Shown here: in pieces, positions 48,201-57,521 of the stretch | Position numbering within the stretch: position 1 is the stretch's first letter | Layout of the letters: the number at the start of each line of letters is the position of its first letter | NCBI GenBank assembly: GCA_016234595.1 | Contig: JACRBG010000046.1 | Span: 184,919 to 248,918, forward strand | DNA length: 64,000 bases | DNA from: Chloroflexota bacterium | GTDB lineage: Bacteria > Chloroflexota > Anaerolineae > Aggregatilineales > J027 | Direction: 5' to 3' | Position numbers and translations under genes: made by a program | Notes under the pieces: model-generated | Seen by the model: only the letters and a program-made list of their open reading frames with translations | The model's database searches: none | What the model was told of the DNA's origin: nothing

Positions 48201-51200
48201 GTCTCATTGGTCGTCGTCGTAACTGTCCAGACCCCATCAATCGGGTCAGGTGGTGTCGCTGGCAGAACGTAGGTACAAACAAAGGATAGTACTTGGCCGG
48301 GGGTCAACACAGCATTGACGGGTGTTGGGCTGTAGCCACTGACACACAAGGGCACTGGGCTGTTGTCTTGAATACTTTGGATTGTGAGGTTCGTTGTCCC
48401 GATATTGGTCAAGACAAAATCGTACTGGACGGATACCGTTGTTCCATCAATAACAGGATTGGGTGTGCCTGTTACAGTGAACGTTAGAACCTGACCGGGT
48501 TGACGAACATTGACATCCCGCGATACTGTTTGAGACAGTACGGTCGGAACACCGCCAATAAATTGCGTGCCCGTACCCGTGACCGACATAGTATAGACCG
48601 GTACATCAGACGCCAGCATTGGCACACCAATACGCGCCGTGTCATAGCACGTGCCGGGGGCAAGGCTGAAATCAAAGGGCAAACTCAACGCACCAAGATT
48701 ATCTACCAGTGTGATACTTGTGATGTCTTGGTCATTCGGCGGTATCCCATCAGCAAGATTGCAGATACGATAAGCAAATGTCACAGCATCACCCACAACC
48801 GCATTGGTTGTACTGGGTGTATTAATCACCAGCAGATTACCATCAGGGATAGAGACCGCCACTGGGCCAGCCTGTACGGTTGTGACAGTTCCATTCACCG
48901 TAGCCGTCACCGTCACCGTATTCAGGATGGGGTTCGACAAGATGGGGGCAGTCACCATATATGGAATGGTATGTGTTTCAGATTGACCAGCCGCCAAAGT
49001 AGCAGGCCAAGCTGGCGATGTCCATGCGGGTAGGCCTTGCAGCAAGGGGTCTGTCACATTAATGCCCGTGATTGTTACGCCAGTATCGTTTGTGATCGTG
49101 ATAGTGTAATTCACGGTATCACCAACCGCCGCAAAGTTTCGATCAACGGTCTTTGTTACACTCAACCCATTGGTAGAGCGAATAACCGTCCAGCTACTTT
49201 GCGCCGTTATTGTATTCCCTTGCAAGATACCCTGCGCAATAGCCGCAAAGGTCATCGTGCTATCCGCAGGCGTAACTGTATAGGTAAAGTGGAAGAGTGG
49301 TGCAGTTTCACCGGGGTTGAGGTCAAACGGCAGGGCATTCAAATTATTCGGACTATAGAACGGCACGGCCACATTGATGTTAGCAATCATCTGAGTCGTG
49401 CTGAGATTTTGCACCGTGACCGTGAAGTTCAAGACCGTCCCAATTTGGGCTGTCGAAAGTCCATTGTCTTCAACGATCTGAACCGCGAGTTCGCCAAGAG
49501 CCACAGGCACTGTTGCCGTCGTGGAGCGCGAAATCTGGAAATTATTGGAGGTCGCCGTTATCGTCGCAGTATTAACCACATTGGTCAACGCAGCGGAGAC
49601 TGGAGCGCCCTGATATACCCATGTGGCACTTTGGCCGGGGCCAAGCGTATTGGGGGCAGCAGCCCATGTCCCTTGCAGCGTGTCGGCAACGACGACGCTA
49701 GTGACTGTCACATTCGATGGATTGGTCACAGTGACTTCATACCAGATGGTGCCACCGGGCCGGACAGCCGTCGGGGTATTGACCGGGCATGGATTAAACG
49801 ACGCTGGCTGAATTCCATTGACATCAACGCAAGCACGCTTGGTAATTTGTAAGGCCGTTGGCAGGATAAACACTTGGGCTGTATCGCTGCGAATCGGCGT
49901 GAAATTATTCGTGGTGGCTTCCTGCCCGCGCACATCAACCCGGTTAATCAATGAAGCGCCATCGCGAGAATAGTCGGGTAGCCATGGGTATGTCGCAACA
50001 ATTGCGGTTTCGCCGGGGTCTAAAGTACCACTATCATTCACGGTAGGCGTGGGTGGAGTTTCGGTTGAATCTGGGAAACCATTATCAACCTGATTCCATT
50101 GGTTGTTGTTAAATAGGGAGTCGCGCCATTCAACTGTTTCAAGAGGTGAATCACCCGTATTTGTGACCGTGATACCGTAGTAGTAAGTGACCCCTTCATT
50201 GATGGTAGTGATGATTTGCGGACTGGCACAAACCAGTGGATCACAGTCATAGGCTTGCTTTTCAACCGTCACCCCTAGATTTGTAACGGCAACAATGGCA
50301 CTCGTGCTGTCTACCAATGGGGTTTCGTTGGGGCCACCGGGGTCAGAGGTTGCATTGATACGCACCGTGTTGACATATTCGTTGGCGGGTGCAGGATTAG
50401 GAATAACGATCGTTGCTGAGCCGCAAACCGTGTCACCGGGTTGCAAAACTGGATGGGTCGCAACAGTTAGTTGGGTACCCGTCCCGCATATCGCGGCGCC
50501 TTGGGCAGCAGCGTTCTGCCATACCGTTGTAATCGGGAACGAAGGATTAGCTGACGCAGGAACATCAACAATTCCATCTAGGCTAATCGGCACATCTCCA
50601 ATGTTCGTGACCAAAACATGGTACGTAACCGTATCACCAATAGCAGCACGGCCTACACTGGGAATCTTATCAATCAACAAACCGGGAACTAGAATGTCAA
50701 CAATCGCCGTATCAGAACCAGGTACAGGCAGATTAACGAGCGTCCCACCATTCGAAATTTGACCATCAGCGAAAGCCGTATTCACAAATGGGTCAAGTGT
50801 TGGGTTAGCAGCTATTTCTGTAGCTGTTGGCATCGTCATAGTGTATTGGCAGACGAGTGTCCCTACATTCGCAGCCAACGTAACCGATTGATTCGGATTT
50901 TGGAAGAAACATTCCGTCATCGGCATGACCGTTCCGGGCGGTAAACCTCGGTCGAGGTTGTATTCTTCGTCCCGCACCCGCACATTGGCGACATCCACGT
51001 CCCCAATATTAACCACGGTGACAGTATAGGTTACATTAGACCCTGCCGGAGCCGTTGCAGGGCCATCTTTGATGACTAGCAATTGCGAATCTGTGATAGC
51101 GACCGAAGCAAAGGTTGAGTCAGTTGGGGTGATAGGCTGAGGCGGAGTACCGTTATCTTGCTGGACTGTCCAATTGCCGGGAACAGCCGCATTCCCATTG

Positions 51201-54200
51201 AAATTATACTGAACTGCTCGAACCCCTGCGTTGTTAATTAACGGGTTGGGGTCAATTTGCTGGACAGTATAAAGATAGGTATAGGTGGCCGATTCATTCG
51301 GGCCAAGTACACCCGGCGTACCGGGCCATGACCAACCATAAGGATCAATACCTGTCACAACATCATCGAAACGAATTGAAGTGAGTGCTTGATCACAAAC
51401 CGCAAAACTGGCGGGCGGGATATTGATAGCTGGCGTATTGGTATTGCCGCAATAGCTGGCGTTGGTCAGCGGGCCACCTAGCAATGAATCCCACACGTCA
51501 TCCAATAACAGACCAAATTGTGAACTAAGGTTTTGGATATAGAGCGTGTATTGAATCGAATCACCGGGGAAAGATACGGTCGGTGATGCGGTCTTGAAAA
51601 TCCGGATGTTTGAGTCCTGAACATCCACTGCCGCCACAGCCTGAAGTGTAAACTGGTTCGCCGGTGTATTCGGGGGTGCATTTGGTACTGATTCGGCTGC
51701 AAGCTGCAAAGTATGGACAAGCGGGTCCGCCAACTGATCCACAATTTGATAGGGGACGCACAAGGTCACTTGTTCACCCGGTGCCAATTGATGGCTCGGT
51801 AGGGCCGTCGTAAGTGCCGCCGAGATTGCTGCGGTCAGCGAAACCCCGTTGTTCAAGTCGGCTTGATCAATCGTTAGGTTGCGGAACAACAAGCCTAGGC
51901 TATTGTTCTGAATCAGAATCCCATAGTAAATCGTATCACTCACACTGGCTTCAGGAACTCCATCAGGAGTACCCGGTGGCACCAAATCAGGCAGTAGGAA
52001 AGCAGGATCGGGATCATCAAGTAGGGTATCAGCATCAGCACCATCAATGCGCGGGCACGCTGCGTCACCAAATGTGACCATTTCCAACAAAAGTTCTGGT
52101 GCATCCACATTCAAGCGAATACTGGAAGTCGCGTCAGGCAAAACTGCTTGGGTGAGTTCAAAGAAACCACGTGCCGTACAGGTAATAGTAAGGGTAGGAT
52201 TACTCCAACCTGCTGGAACAATGTATTGCACATTGTAAGACACCTGACGATTATCGGGCACGGTCAAATTTAACGGCGAAGGCACACCCGGCGAAGTCTC
52301 AGTGAGAATGACATCCCCATTTTCAGCCGCCACCGTGAACTGGACATTGTTGACATAATAATCGTTACTACCATTGTAGAGAGTTACCAAAATATCAACA
52401 ATCCCACCCGCAGGCACGTCCGTTTGGCTGGGCAGCATGATACACGACAACGGGCTGGCCGTACCGATAGAGGCTTGGGCGGTGTTTTGGAGAGTATTAC
52501 TTGGCCCAATGGGCATGGGTACAAATGGACCCGGATTGACCGTTGTCGCTAAAGCGGTTGGGCCATTAACCGGGTAATAGTAGACGGTGGCATGATTCGT
52601 CAGTGTTGGGGGGTCTGTCGGTCGAACTACGTAGTTCTGTTGACCATTTTGAACCAACACGGCGCTGTTATCATCATTTGCTAAGACTGGCCCAAGCTCA
52701 TTTAACTGACCAGATGGGCCGTTAGGGCTCGCCGAGGTGAAATCCATGACCAACGGCGACTGGCTAATAAGGTCGTCTACAACTTGCACAACCTGCATAT
52801 CCGACCATTCGCTGACATTGGCAATTTGAATGTCATATGTAGCTGTATTGCCGGGAAATACCAATTCAGGTGTAACGGTCTTGTCAATCGAGACAGGGTT
52901 GGGCGAGTCGAAGTACCACATAATGTCGAATGCGGCACAGTTTGGTGGTGGGTTTGCAATAGTTACATGCGAGTTAAAGGTAATGCGCGTCGGGTCAATT
53001 GGATCGGGGTAATCCTCCGGGCGCAAAATGACATCATAGATGAAAACCGCATAATCATCACTGGGAATCACACCCGGTTGAGCTACATCCGACCATATAA
53101 AAGTTGGAGAGCCCGGATAGGTCGGATAGGCATTTGCCGTCGCAGCGAGACCATTCTCCCGGTTGAACATCTCATCTTGGAAAGTTAACAGTGTTACGGG
53201 AACATTCGAAATGTTGTTGATAAAGAACACAAATCGAGCACGTTCCCCCAGTGTAAACTGAAGGTCAGTATCCGCATAGGGGTCGCCCGGAATGGCGTCA
53301 TAGAAACCAGACATCGTCAACGGGCAGGTAATTACAACATCCGCCGACCCGGTCCCCGTCACAATTAGGCCACTTTGCGATGTCCCCTGAATCGTCACAT
53401 CGTTGTGATAAGCCACGTCAGGGAACTGCCCGCCGGGAGGTACACGTTGATACGTCCCCACAGCGGGGGTGGCCGTAACCCCTAGTCGATAGCTGGGCCC
53501 GTTAACACTCAGGCCCGAAAAATTACTGATGTTAAAACCACCGGGTTGTAACGTTGATGGGTCTAGAGCCGGCGTGATGACGTCAGTAAACGCACTTGCT
53601 GGGTTGAAATCAACATACTGGAACAGGGACTGGTTATAGATAGAAACTGTATAGTCAATCGGCTGGGTTGCTACCGCACTGCCGGGGCCAGTCTTGCTTA
53701 CCCGTAAATGAGGTACTTCATGGATACCCCATGTAACCACCGAAATGAGCATATTGGTGGGTGGATCAATAGTCCGATTTCCCACCGCCAGAACTTGCAT
53801 CTGGAAATCCCCAGATGGTTGGCTTGGCCCGTAGGTGAAAAAGCAAGTACCGAAAATAGACTCGTTGGGTTGCAGGGTATTTGGGCCAAGCGCACTAAAC
53901 GCTCCCCCCGTGCTTAGGCCTGTTACGGTACAAAGTTCGTAATATGAATTGAAGCCAAATGCACCCACTTGATGGAAAGCTGGGTCAGGGGAGGCACTCG
54001 TTTCAAGTAGATTGACCACATAGACATTTTCAAGCACTGTGTTAGTTTCGTTACGGAAAGAAAACTGGAACGGAACGTCTGCATCGCCGCGCACCAAACT
54101 GGATTGCAAGTTTTGAGCCGTATCAGCAGGTAACACACGGTCATTCAGCGGGCCCGTCAGCGTACCGGGCAATTCACTAGAAATAATCGGGAACTGGAGG

Positions 54201-57016
54201 AGTGTCCGAATAACAACATTATGATTTTCACCATCTAGCCCTTGAAGAACAACTTCTATCTGCAAAGGATTGGTATAGCCTGCAGCGTTGGCACCAAGGA
54301 ACGGCAGATCAAAGTAGTCGGATCGGGTTTGGAACGGTGTAAAGATAGTCGGCGGAGTCGGATCCAAAAAGTTGATCGTATCATTCGGGAATTGACTGCC
54401 ACAGGTGGTCGGTGTGTAACCCGTTACACAGTAGGTCAGTTGAGTTGCCGTAAATTGGACACCGCCTACGTTAGTTGCCACATAAGTAAAACGATACGTC
54501 AAATCAGGTGGTGGGTACAAACCATATGAGACAATAGCATTATCACTTGTGCGGCGAGCTTGAATGAATGAGGACACTTGAATGTCGGAAATATCAACCG
54601 AGACGGTTGTGCGGTCAACTAATGGATCCGCTAGTGGGGTACATGTGGGTCCTTGTTGCGGCGCATAGACTTCAAAAACGATGTCCAGTGGGTCTGGGCT
54701 GGATGCATTTACTAGATACGTAACGCCTGTAAAATCTGCTTCGTCACGATTTTGGGCATCACCCGTAGGAGCCAAACTTCCAACCGGTTGACCATTCGGC
54801 CACAAAATATTTGCCGCCGGAATAACATAGGGATTTCCGGGGGTCAATGAGCCGGTAATTGGGTTGCGAACATATTGTCGAATTTCAATCCCGCACAAAT
54901 CTTGGGCGGATTCATTGGTAATCGTCCCACTAAAGTATAGAGTATCCCCACGTAGTGCGGCTTCATCATCAGTCACCGCAGGGCCACTGCCGGGGCGATA
55001 GCGTATAGCCGTGATGGACACATTTGGATTGACTAGATCTAATACCAGCAATGCCTCAGCAAACACAGCGGTATTGTTGGGTCGGAACGCTCGGACTCGC
55101 ACCCGCTCGAAAATTGGATCTGGGGGGAACGAAGCCGGAACGGTATAGGTGAATCTCGAAGCTGATTCGCTTGGCGCATCGCCATAGATACCCGGCAGAA
55201 TTTGTCCTGCCCCAATAACCGAGTTGACATAAGTGGGTGCTGGCGCATTCACGTAGGTTGGGTAATTGGCAACGTATTGCAAATCGTGCAGATTGACCGT
55301 GCCACGATTGTCGTACTGCGTGGTGAATACCAACACACTACCCGCTTGAGGGGGGTTGGTCACAGGGTCATAGGCAGTTCCGTTAACTGTTTCCAATCGA
55401 AGCGTAAGTTGCAGGTCATCGGAGATCACCCGGATAGAGGCAACAGCTGAGTCGGATACGGTTTGGTTTACGCCGGGCAGATTAAGATAGGCGGTTACTG
55501 TGACCGTATTGACTAAAGTGGAGGGGTCATTGACTCGTACCACATAGGAAGCTGTTAAAGTGAATTCCCCTGCTATTTCTGGGCCCGGGCCATCGGTGTC
55601 CGCCGCCAATGTCAAGCTCGGTGGAATTGCTAATGGGCCAGTCAAGCTATCAATGGCCGTAATTTGCCGAAGCGGGATTTGCCCCGTATTCCGAATGGTT
55701 ATTTGGTAAGTTACTGTATCGCCTATTGAAACCCCTTGGTTTGGATTAGCCGGGGTAATAATTGATTTAGTAACCGTCACATCAGGAACGCGAATTATAA
55801 CTGGCGGCGCCACGACATGATAATTAATCGAATAACCATTAACATCGGTGAGAACAACATCGCCCTCTAGGACAAACTCACCAGTCACAGGATCAGCAAG
55901 TGCCGAGTCCATTTCCACTTGAAAATAACAATAATAACTATTGCCAGCCGCCGAGGTAATTGGGGGGGTTAAAGCCGTATTGTCAATCAAAGTATTGACT
56001 AATGGATCGGGCCCATCATACCACCCAAACGGGTTTCCATCTGTAAAGGTTCCAGCACCACAGTCCGGTAGAGTTGCTGGATCACCTACGGCTGCCACAA
56101 TATCTGAGGTTGTAGTAGGTAATTGCGGAGGCGAAACTTGCAGAATATAGGTAACTAACGAATCCGGATTAGCCGTTCCGGTCGTAGCATTAGGCTCAAT
56201 AAAGGCCAATGAAGCACGCGGCCCAACTACTCTAACAGCAACCCCATCAGCATCCTGCGGGGCGCTAACAATAGGGCCGACAGCCGCCGCACACGAACCC
56301 ACACCTACTGGACCGGGAGTGCATGATTCCATCGTCCATTGGAGTTGAAACCGGATTAGGCCTGTTGCAGCAACCTGATCCGCGTCAAAGAACATGACCC
56401 CCCATGCGATTTCATCGGGATTGATGACCCCCGGATTAGCCACATCCGGCCACACGATATTCAATTCATTGGTGCCTGTGTTATTCCAGATCTGGGTGAG
56501 ACCTGTATCACGGTCACTAATTTGGAGTTGGCTTAAGGTAACAACTTGCCCTACAGCACCGCAACCAGCTTGTGTGGTTGAGATATTTCGGGCTGCAAAA
56601 TAGAGCGCCAGTCGCTGGTTATAGCCCACTTGATTGTTATGGGCATCGAAAATATCTTGATTAATCCAAGCAGGATCTTGGATACCCCCGGCGCCAATAA
56701 TAAAGGGTCCGGTGGGATAGCTACCGGCTCCCGCATCCAAAAATACAACCCCCTCAAACGTGATCATACATTCAACATCTGGGGGTGCGCCTAATGGACG
56801 TCCTGGTGCGGCAGGGTTGGTTCCTCCGTCCCCGGAATCAGTTGCGATAATTGATGACGAAGTATTTTCCGTAGAATTAGCCGAGCTTGCGGCTTCTGCT
56901 GGTTTTGATGTATTCACCGAACCGAAGTCCGTTGACATCAATGAAGGCATGAAGCTAACAATCAAGGTCAAAACAATGACCAGATGATATGCCCTATGTA
57001 GGACGCGCCTCATCAT
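45254..57016 (-). CDS. Giant DUF11-repeat surface protein with LPTTG motif and C-terminal sortase domain
   Basis: This is one uninterrupted 3920-residue frame. GGAGAAAG before the ATG and a signal peptide (a basic start, then VLHRAYHLVIVLTLIVSFM) indicate export. An N-terminal region of about 400 residues is followed by roughly 20 DUF11-like beta repeats (about 409-3600), each around K-x-x-x-P...G-(D/N)-T-(V/I)-x-Y-x-(V/I)-x-(I/V)-x-N-x-G. An LPTTG lies at 3630-3634. A hydrophobic segment (3657-3674), RQR, and a second hydrophobic segment (3682-3703) are followed by a Thr/Pro-rich linker and a sortase domain (3776-3920) with His3832, Cys3895 and Arg3908. The gene probably makes a self-anchoring or self-processing cell-surface filament. 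Confidence 0.9.
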   Translation of the reverse strand: MMRRVLHRAYHLVIVLTLIVSFMPSLMSTDFGSVNTSKPAEAASSANSTENTSSSIIATDSGDGGTNPAAPGRPLGAPPDVECMITFEGVVFLDAGAGSYPTGPFIIGAGGIQDPAWINQDIFDAHNNQVGYNQRLALYFAARNISTTQAGCGAVGQVVTLSQLQISDRDTGLTQIWNNTGTNELNIVWPDVANPGVINPDEIAWGVMFFDADQVAATGLIRFQLQWTMESCTPGPVGVGSCAAAVGPIVSAPQDADGVAVRVVGPRASLAFIEPNATTGTANPDSLVTYILQVSPPQLPTTTSDIVAAVGDPATLPDCGAGTFTDGNPFGWYDGPDPLVNTLIDNTALTPPITSAAGNSYYCYFQVEMDSALADPVTGEFVLEGDVVLTDVNGYSINYHVVAPPVIIRVPDVTVTKSIITPANPNQGVSIGDTVTYQITIRNTGQIPLRQITAIDSLTGPLAIPPSLTLAADTDGPGPEIAGEFTLTASYVVRVNDPSTLVNTVTVTAYLNLPGVNQTVSDSAVASIRVISDDLQLTLRLETVNGTAYDPVTNPPQAGSVLVFTTQYDNRGTVNLHDLQYVANYPTYVNAPAPTYVNSVIGAGQILPGIYGDAPSESASRFTYTVPASFPPDPIFERVRVRAFRPNNTAVFAEALLVLDLVNPNVSITAIRYRPGSGPAVTDDEAALRGDTLYFSGTITNESAQDLCGIEIRQYVRNPITGSLTPGNPYVIPAANILWPNGQPVGSLAPTGDAQNRDEADFTGVTYLVNASSPDPLDIVFEVYAPQQGPTCTPLADPLVDRTTVSVDISDIQVSSFIQARRTSDNAIVSYGLYPPPDLTYRFTYVATNVGGVQFTATQLTYCVTGYTPTTCGSQFPNDTINFLDPTPPTIFTPFQTRSDYFDLPFLGANAAGYTNPLQIEVVLQGLDGENHNVVIRTLLQFPIISSELPGTLTGPLNDRVLPADTAQNLQSSLVRGDADVPFQFSFRNETNTVLENVYVVNLLETSASPDPAFHQVGAFGFNSYYELCTVTGLSTGGAFSALGPNTLQPNESIFGTCFFTYGPSQPSGDFQMQVLAVGNRTIDPPTNMLISVVTWGIHEVPHLRVSKTGPGSAVATQPIDYTVSIYNQSLFQYVDFNPASAFTDVITPALDPSTLQPGGFNISNFSGLSVNGPSYRLGVTATPAVGTYQRVPPGGQFPDVAYHNDVTIQGTSQSGLIVTGTGSADVVITCPLTMSGFYDAIPGDPYADTDLQFTLGERARFVFFINNISNVPVTLLTFQDEMFNRENGLAATANAYPTYPGSPTFIWSDVAQPGVIPSDDYAVFIYDVILRPEDYPDPIDPTRITFNSHVTIANPPPNCAAFDIMWYFDSPNPVSIDKTVTPELVFPGNTATYDIQIANVSEWSDMQVVQVVDDLISQSPLVMDFTSASPNGPSGQLNELGPVLANDDNSAVLVQNGQQNYVVRPTDPPTLTNHATVYYYPVNGPTALATTVNPGPFVPMPIGPSNTLQNTAQASIGTASPLSCIMLPSQTDVPAGGIVDILVTLYNGSNDYYVNNVQFTVAAENGDVILTETSPGVPSPLNLTVPDNRQVSYNVQYIVPAGWSNPTLTITCTARGFFELTQAVLPDATSSIRLNVDAPELLLEMVTFGDAACPRIDGADADTLLDDPDPAFLLPDLVPPGTPDGVPEASVSDTIYYGILIQNNSLGLLFRNLTIDQADLNNGVSLTAAISAALTTALPSHQLAPGEQVTLCVPYQIVDQLADPLVHTLQLAAESVPNAPPNTPANQFTLQAVAAVDVQDSNIRIFKTASPTVSFPGDSIQYTLYIQNLSSQFGLLLDDVWDSLLGGPLTNASYCGNTNTPAINIPPASFAVCDQALTSIRFDDVVTGIDPYGWSWPGTPGVLGPNESATYTYLYTVQQIDPNPLINNAGVRAVQYNFNGNAAVPGNWTVQQDNGTPPQPITPTDSTFASVAITDSQLLVIKDGPATAPAGSNVTYTVTVVNIGDVDVANVRVRDEEYNLDRGLPPGTVMPMTECFFQNPNQSVTLAANVGTLVCQYTMTMPTATEIAANPTLDPFVNTAFADGQISNGGTLVNLPVPGSDTAIVDILVPGLLIDKIPSVGRAAIGDTVTYHVLVTNIGDVPISLDGIVDVPASANPSFPITTVWQNAAAQGAAICGTGTQLTVATHPVLQPGDTVCGSATIVIPNPAPANEYVNTVRINATSDPGGPNETPLVDSTSAIVAVTNLGVTVEKQAYDCDPLVCASPQIITTINEGVTYYYGITVTNTGDSPLETVEWRDSLFNNNQWNQVDNGFPDSTETPPTPTVNDSGTLDPGETAIVATYPWLPDYSRDGASLINRVDVRGQEATTNNFTPIRSDTAQVFILPTALQITKRACVDVNGIQPASFNPCPVNTPTAVRPGGTIWYEVTVTNPSNVTVTSVVVADTLQGTWAAAPNTLGPGQSATWVYQGAPVSAALTNVVNTATITATSNNFQISRSTTATVPVALGELAVQIVEDNGLSTAQIGTVLNFTVTVQNLSTTQMIANINVAVPFYSPNNLNALPFDLNPGETAPLFHFTYTVTPADSTMTFAAIAQGILQGNTITAQSSWTVIRSTNGLSVTKTVDRNFAAVGDTVNYTITITNDTGVTITGINVTDPLLQGLPAWTSPAWPATLAAGQSETHTIPYMVTAPILSNPILNTVTVTATVNGTVTTVQAGPVAVSIPDGNLLVINTPSTTNAVVGDAVTFAYRICNLADGIPPNDQDITSITLVDNLGALSLPFDFSLAPGTCYDTARIGVPMLASDVPVYTMSVTGTGTQFIGGVPTVLSQTVSRDVNVRQPGQVLTFTVTGTPNPVIDGTTVSVQYDFVLTNIGTTNLTIQSIQDNSPVPLCVSGYSPTPVNAVLTPGQVLSFVCTYVLPATPPDPIDGVWTVTTTTNETVTANLSIPVVSSAGVQVVIDQVTANPTIGVPGGQVTYTYRVRNISAATVLDVRLAHDPATDVNCTWTALNDTTDPLWLGTATLAVAGQLTAQATCDIPGTATPGSTATHIIEVYIGAAPTASDAATVNTLIQSPLTVDTLTSALVSVPGTPITAWRTGNYPVNISFVMTNTSNTLAITGVVPQLTIDGVACPTALTFNPAFNGTLNPNATVTVTCANYLYTPSVPPATLAVVVASATGVVQAVQVSDSATTDFTIYDLGFTVTLVADPTTPDVGATVNFTLTLTNTGASPLYLPPASANPVTSGCSSTTNSNQCPANVLGDFYAALNTVCFSGGALAPNTSCTLAYNNAALTNSQLTYIIGQNDPSPLTFTVGITLWSNTPAPAAYEITNQGTAVVTISRPAINAYNLSANPNPAILGNTITFTANIQNSGTQDLNALTATLTLLQTAFSDVPNASDGIVLTGGHAQGTGPLTMIINDADGILHPGDVAVATATWTTTSVGTFQVTMRATGNAGTGATVVTATDNEVISVRVNLTTTGTTTPGAGTATATVPATDPDGNPLDPNALDPDVTKTVTPETALPGQDVTFTVTITNGSTVAMANITVTDNMPTELTINNATASVGASVVSGQLITVTTGQLNPGERITVVIIARVNDDVSVPSLITNDACAAVTGRTQVCATVELPIGAGADALPTTGQGEPDSTDLNIATQGVAGVAGRPFGVAPLLMFGLLALLSTGQINRQRWLLGGLAVLIIAIIAGALVLVGSGDNKTDTKGTPQVVLPPGITATASPTLDRAPTLTPLPTGGPLESPVAPTALSAPPTLRPSPTPYIPPTPSGDRLIDIPKLNFTNPVPIVELPYSDSAWDVSNLGHSVGWLEKTTWMAPTWGNTVLVAHVQLANDDPGPFKHLNELEVGDDIFVYDGPYKYAFRVTEITEVNATAVEVTHPSVDPMLTLLTCTNWDFARGVYADRLVIRAEPVIKVN
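45257..45690 (-). other. Sortase domain of the giant protein
   Basis: Residues about 3776-3920 start LIDIPKLNFTNPVPIVELP, continue GNTVLVAHVQLAND with His3832, FKHLNELEVGDDIFVYD, then LTLLTCTNWD with the nucleophile Cys3895, and DRLVIRAE with Arg3908. This is the class D/E-like sortase pattern (beta-barrel transpeptidase). All three catalytic residues are in place. Confidence 0.88.
46115..46129 (-). other. LPTTG sorting motif in the giant protein
   Basis: TTA-CCC-ACG-ACA-GGG encodes Leu-Pro-Thr-Thr-Gly at residues 3630-3634, after a Gly-Ala spacer and the last DUF11 domain. It is followed 22 residues later by a hydrophobic stretch ending in QINRQR. A sortase would cut between Thr and Gly and join the new C-terminal Thr to an amine. 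Confidence 0.8.
46400..55790 (-). repeat. Array of about 20 DUF11-like beta-sandwich repeats
   Basis: Divergent repeats of roughly 120-170 residues are recognised by recurring segments such as VTVTKSIITPANPNQGVSIG, LRVSKTGPGSAVATQPIDY, VSIDKTVTPELVFPGNTATY, LSVTKTVDRNFAAVGDTVNY and DPDVTKTVTPETALPGQDVT. Residue positions run from about 409 to 3540. Some repeats have lost the Lys. The repeats are too divergent at DNA level to recombine easily. Confidence 0.8.
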
Positions 57017-57196
57017 AAGTGCTTTCTCCGATGGTTATTCGCCAAATGGCGATCTGCCGATGACTATAAACATGGGCATAGGAAAAAATCAGAGATAAAG
57101 ATTCAAAGTATTAACAATTCCTCGCCCAAGAATTAACCAGACTCTTATCCAATCTTCATTATAAACGCGAATTCAAGACTACGCTGTTTTAGAATT

Positions 57197-57225
57197 GTTT
57201 TAGGCGAAATGTTAAGCCATGTCAA
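57197..57225 (-). promoter_or_regulatory. Promoter for the giant surface-protein gene
   Basis: On the minus strand, TTGACA (57225 down to 57220), exactly 17 bp, then TAAAAC (57202 down to 57197), four of six -10 matches. The leader would be about 175 nt. A second TTGACA overlaps further upstream. Leader length suggests post-transcriptional control, but nothing is recognisable in it. Confidence 0.45.
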
Positions 57226-57463
57226 ATGTCAAGTTTTTGTTTAGGCATGTATATCATTTCCTAACAATTTACAACAAAATGGCTCTAAATAGAGCAGAAC
57301 ACATGTTTCAAAGCGAATTTTTTCGGGAATCTGAATTTTGTAAATTTTTATTCACCATGTAAGATAGGGTGATTCCCATGTCGGGCCAACATCCGTAGAT
57401 GCTCAAAACATCTCATGAAGGCATTCATTTCTCAACATTGTAACGTTCCGTAAGGTGCAGAGA

Positions 57464-57487
57464 CTAATCTACAAGCCTGTAGATTAG
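57464..57487. promoter_or_regulatory. Perfect 24-bp palindrome upstream of peptide ABC operon
   Basis: CTAATCTACA-AGCC-TGTAGATTAG is an exact 10-bp inverted repeat with a 4-bp centre, 34 bp before the binding-protein ATG. There is no following T-run, which speaks against a terminator and for a dimeric regulator's operator. It lies between the only candidate plus-strand promoter and the gene. Confidence 0.6.
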
Positions 57488-57521
57488 GCCATTCCTAAAA
57501 AGCTCCAAGAAAGGGACTTCC

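Larger units (their letters stand above)
57017..57521. other. 505-bp divergent regulatory gap
   Basis: AT-rich, with no open reading frame or RNA gene. It holds the promoter of the giant gene (57197-57225) and the palindrome at 57464 ahead of the peptide-binding protein. A weak plus-strand promoter, TTGTAA-16 bp-TAAGAT, is also seen near 57338-57365. Confidence 0.6.

Noticed and set aside
48500..49852. Two further plus-strand open frames within the giant gene
   Set aside because: Arg/His/Cys-rich composition and no family resemblance; they are shadows of the opposite coding strand.
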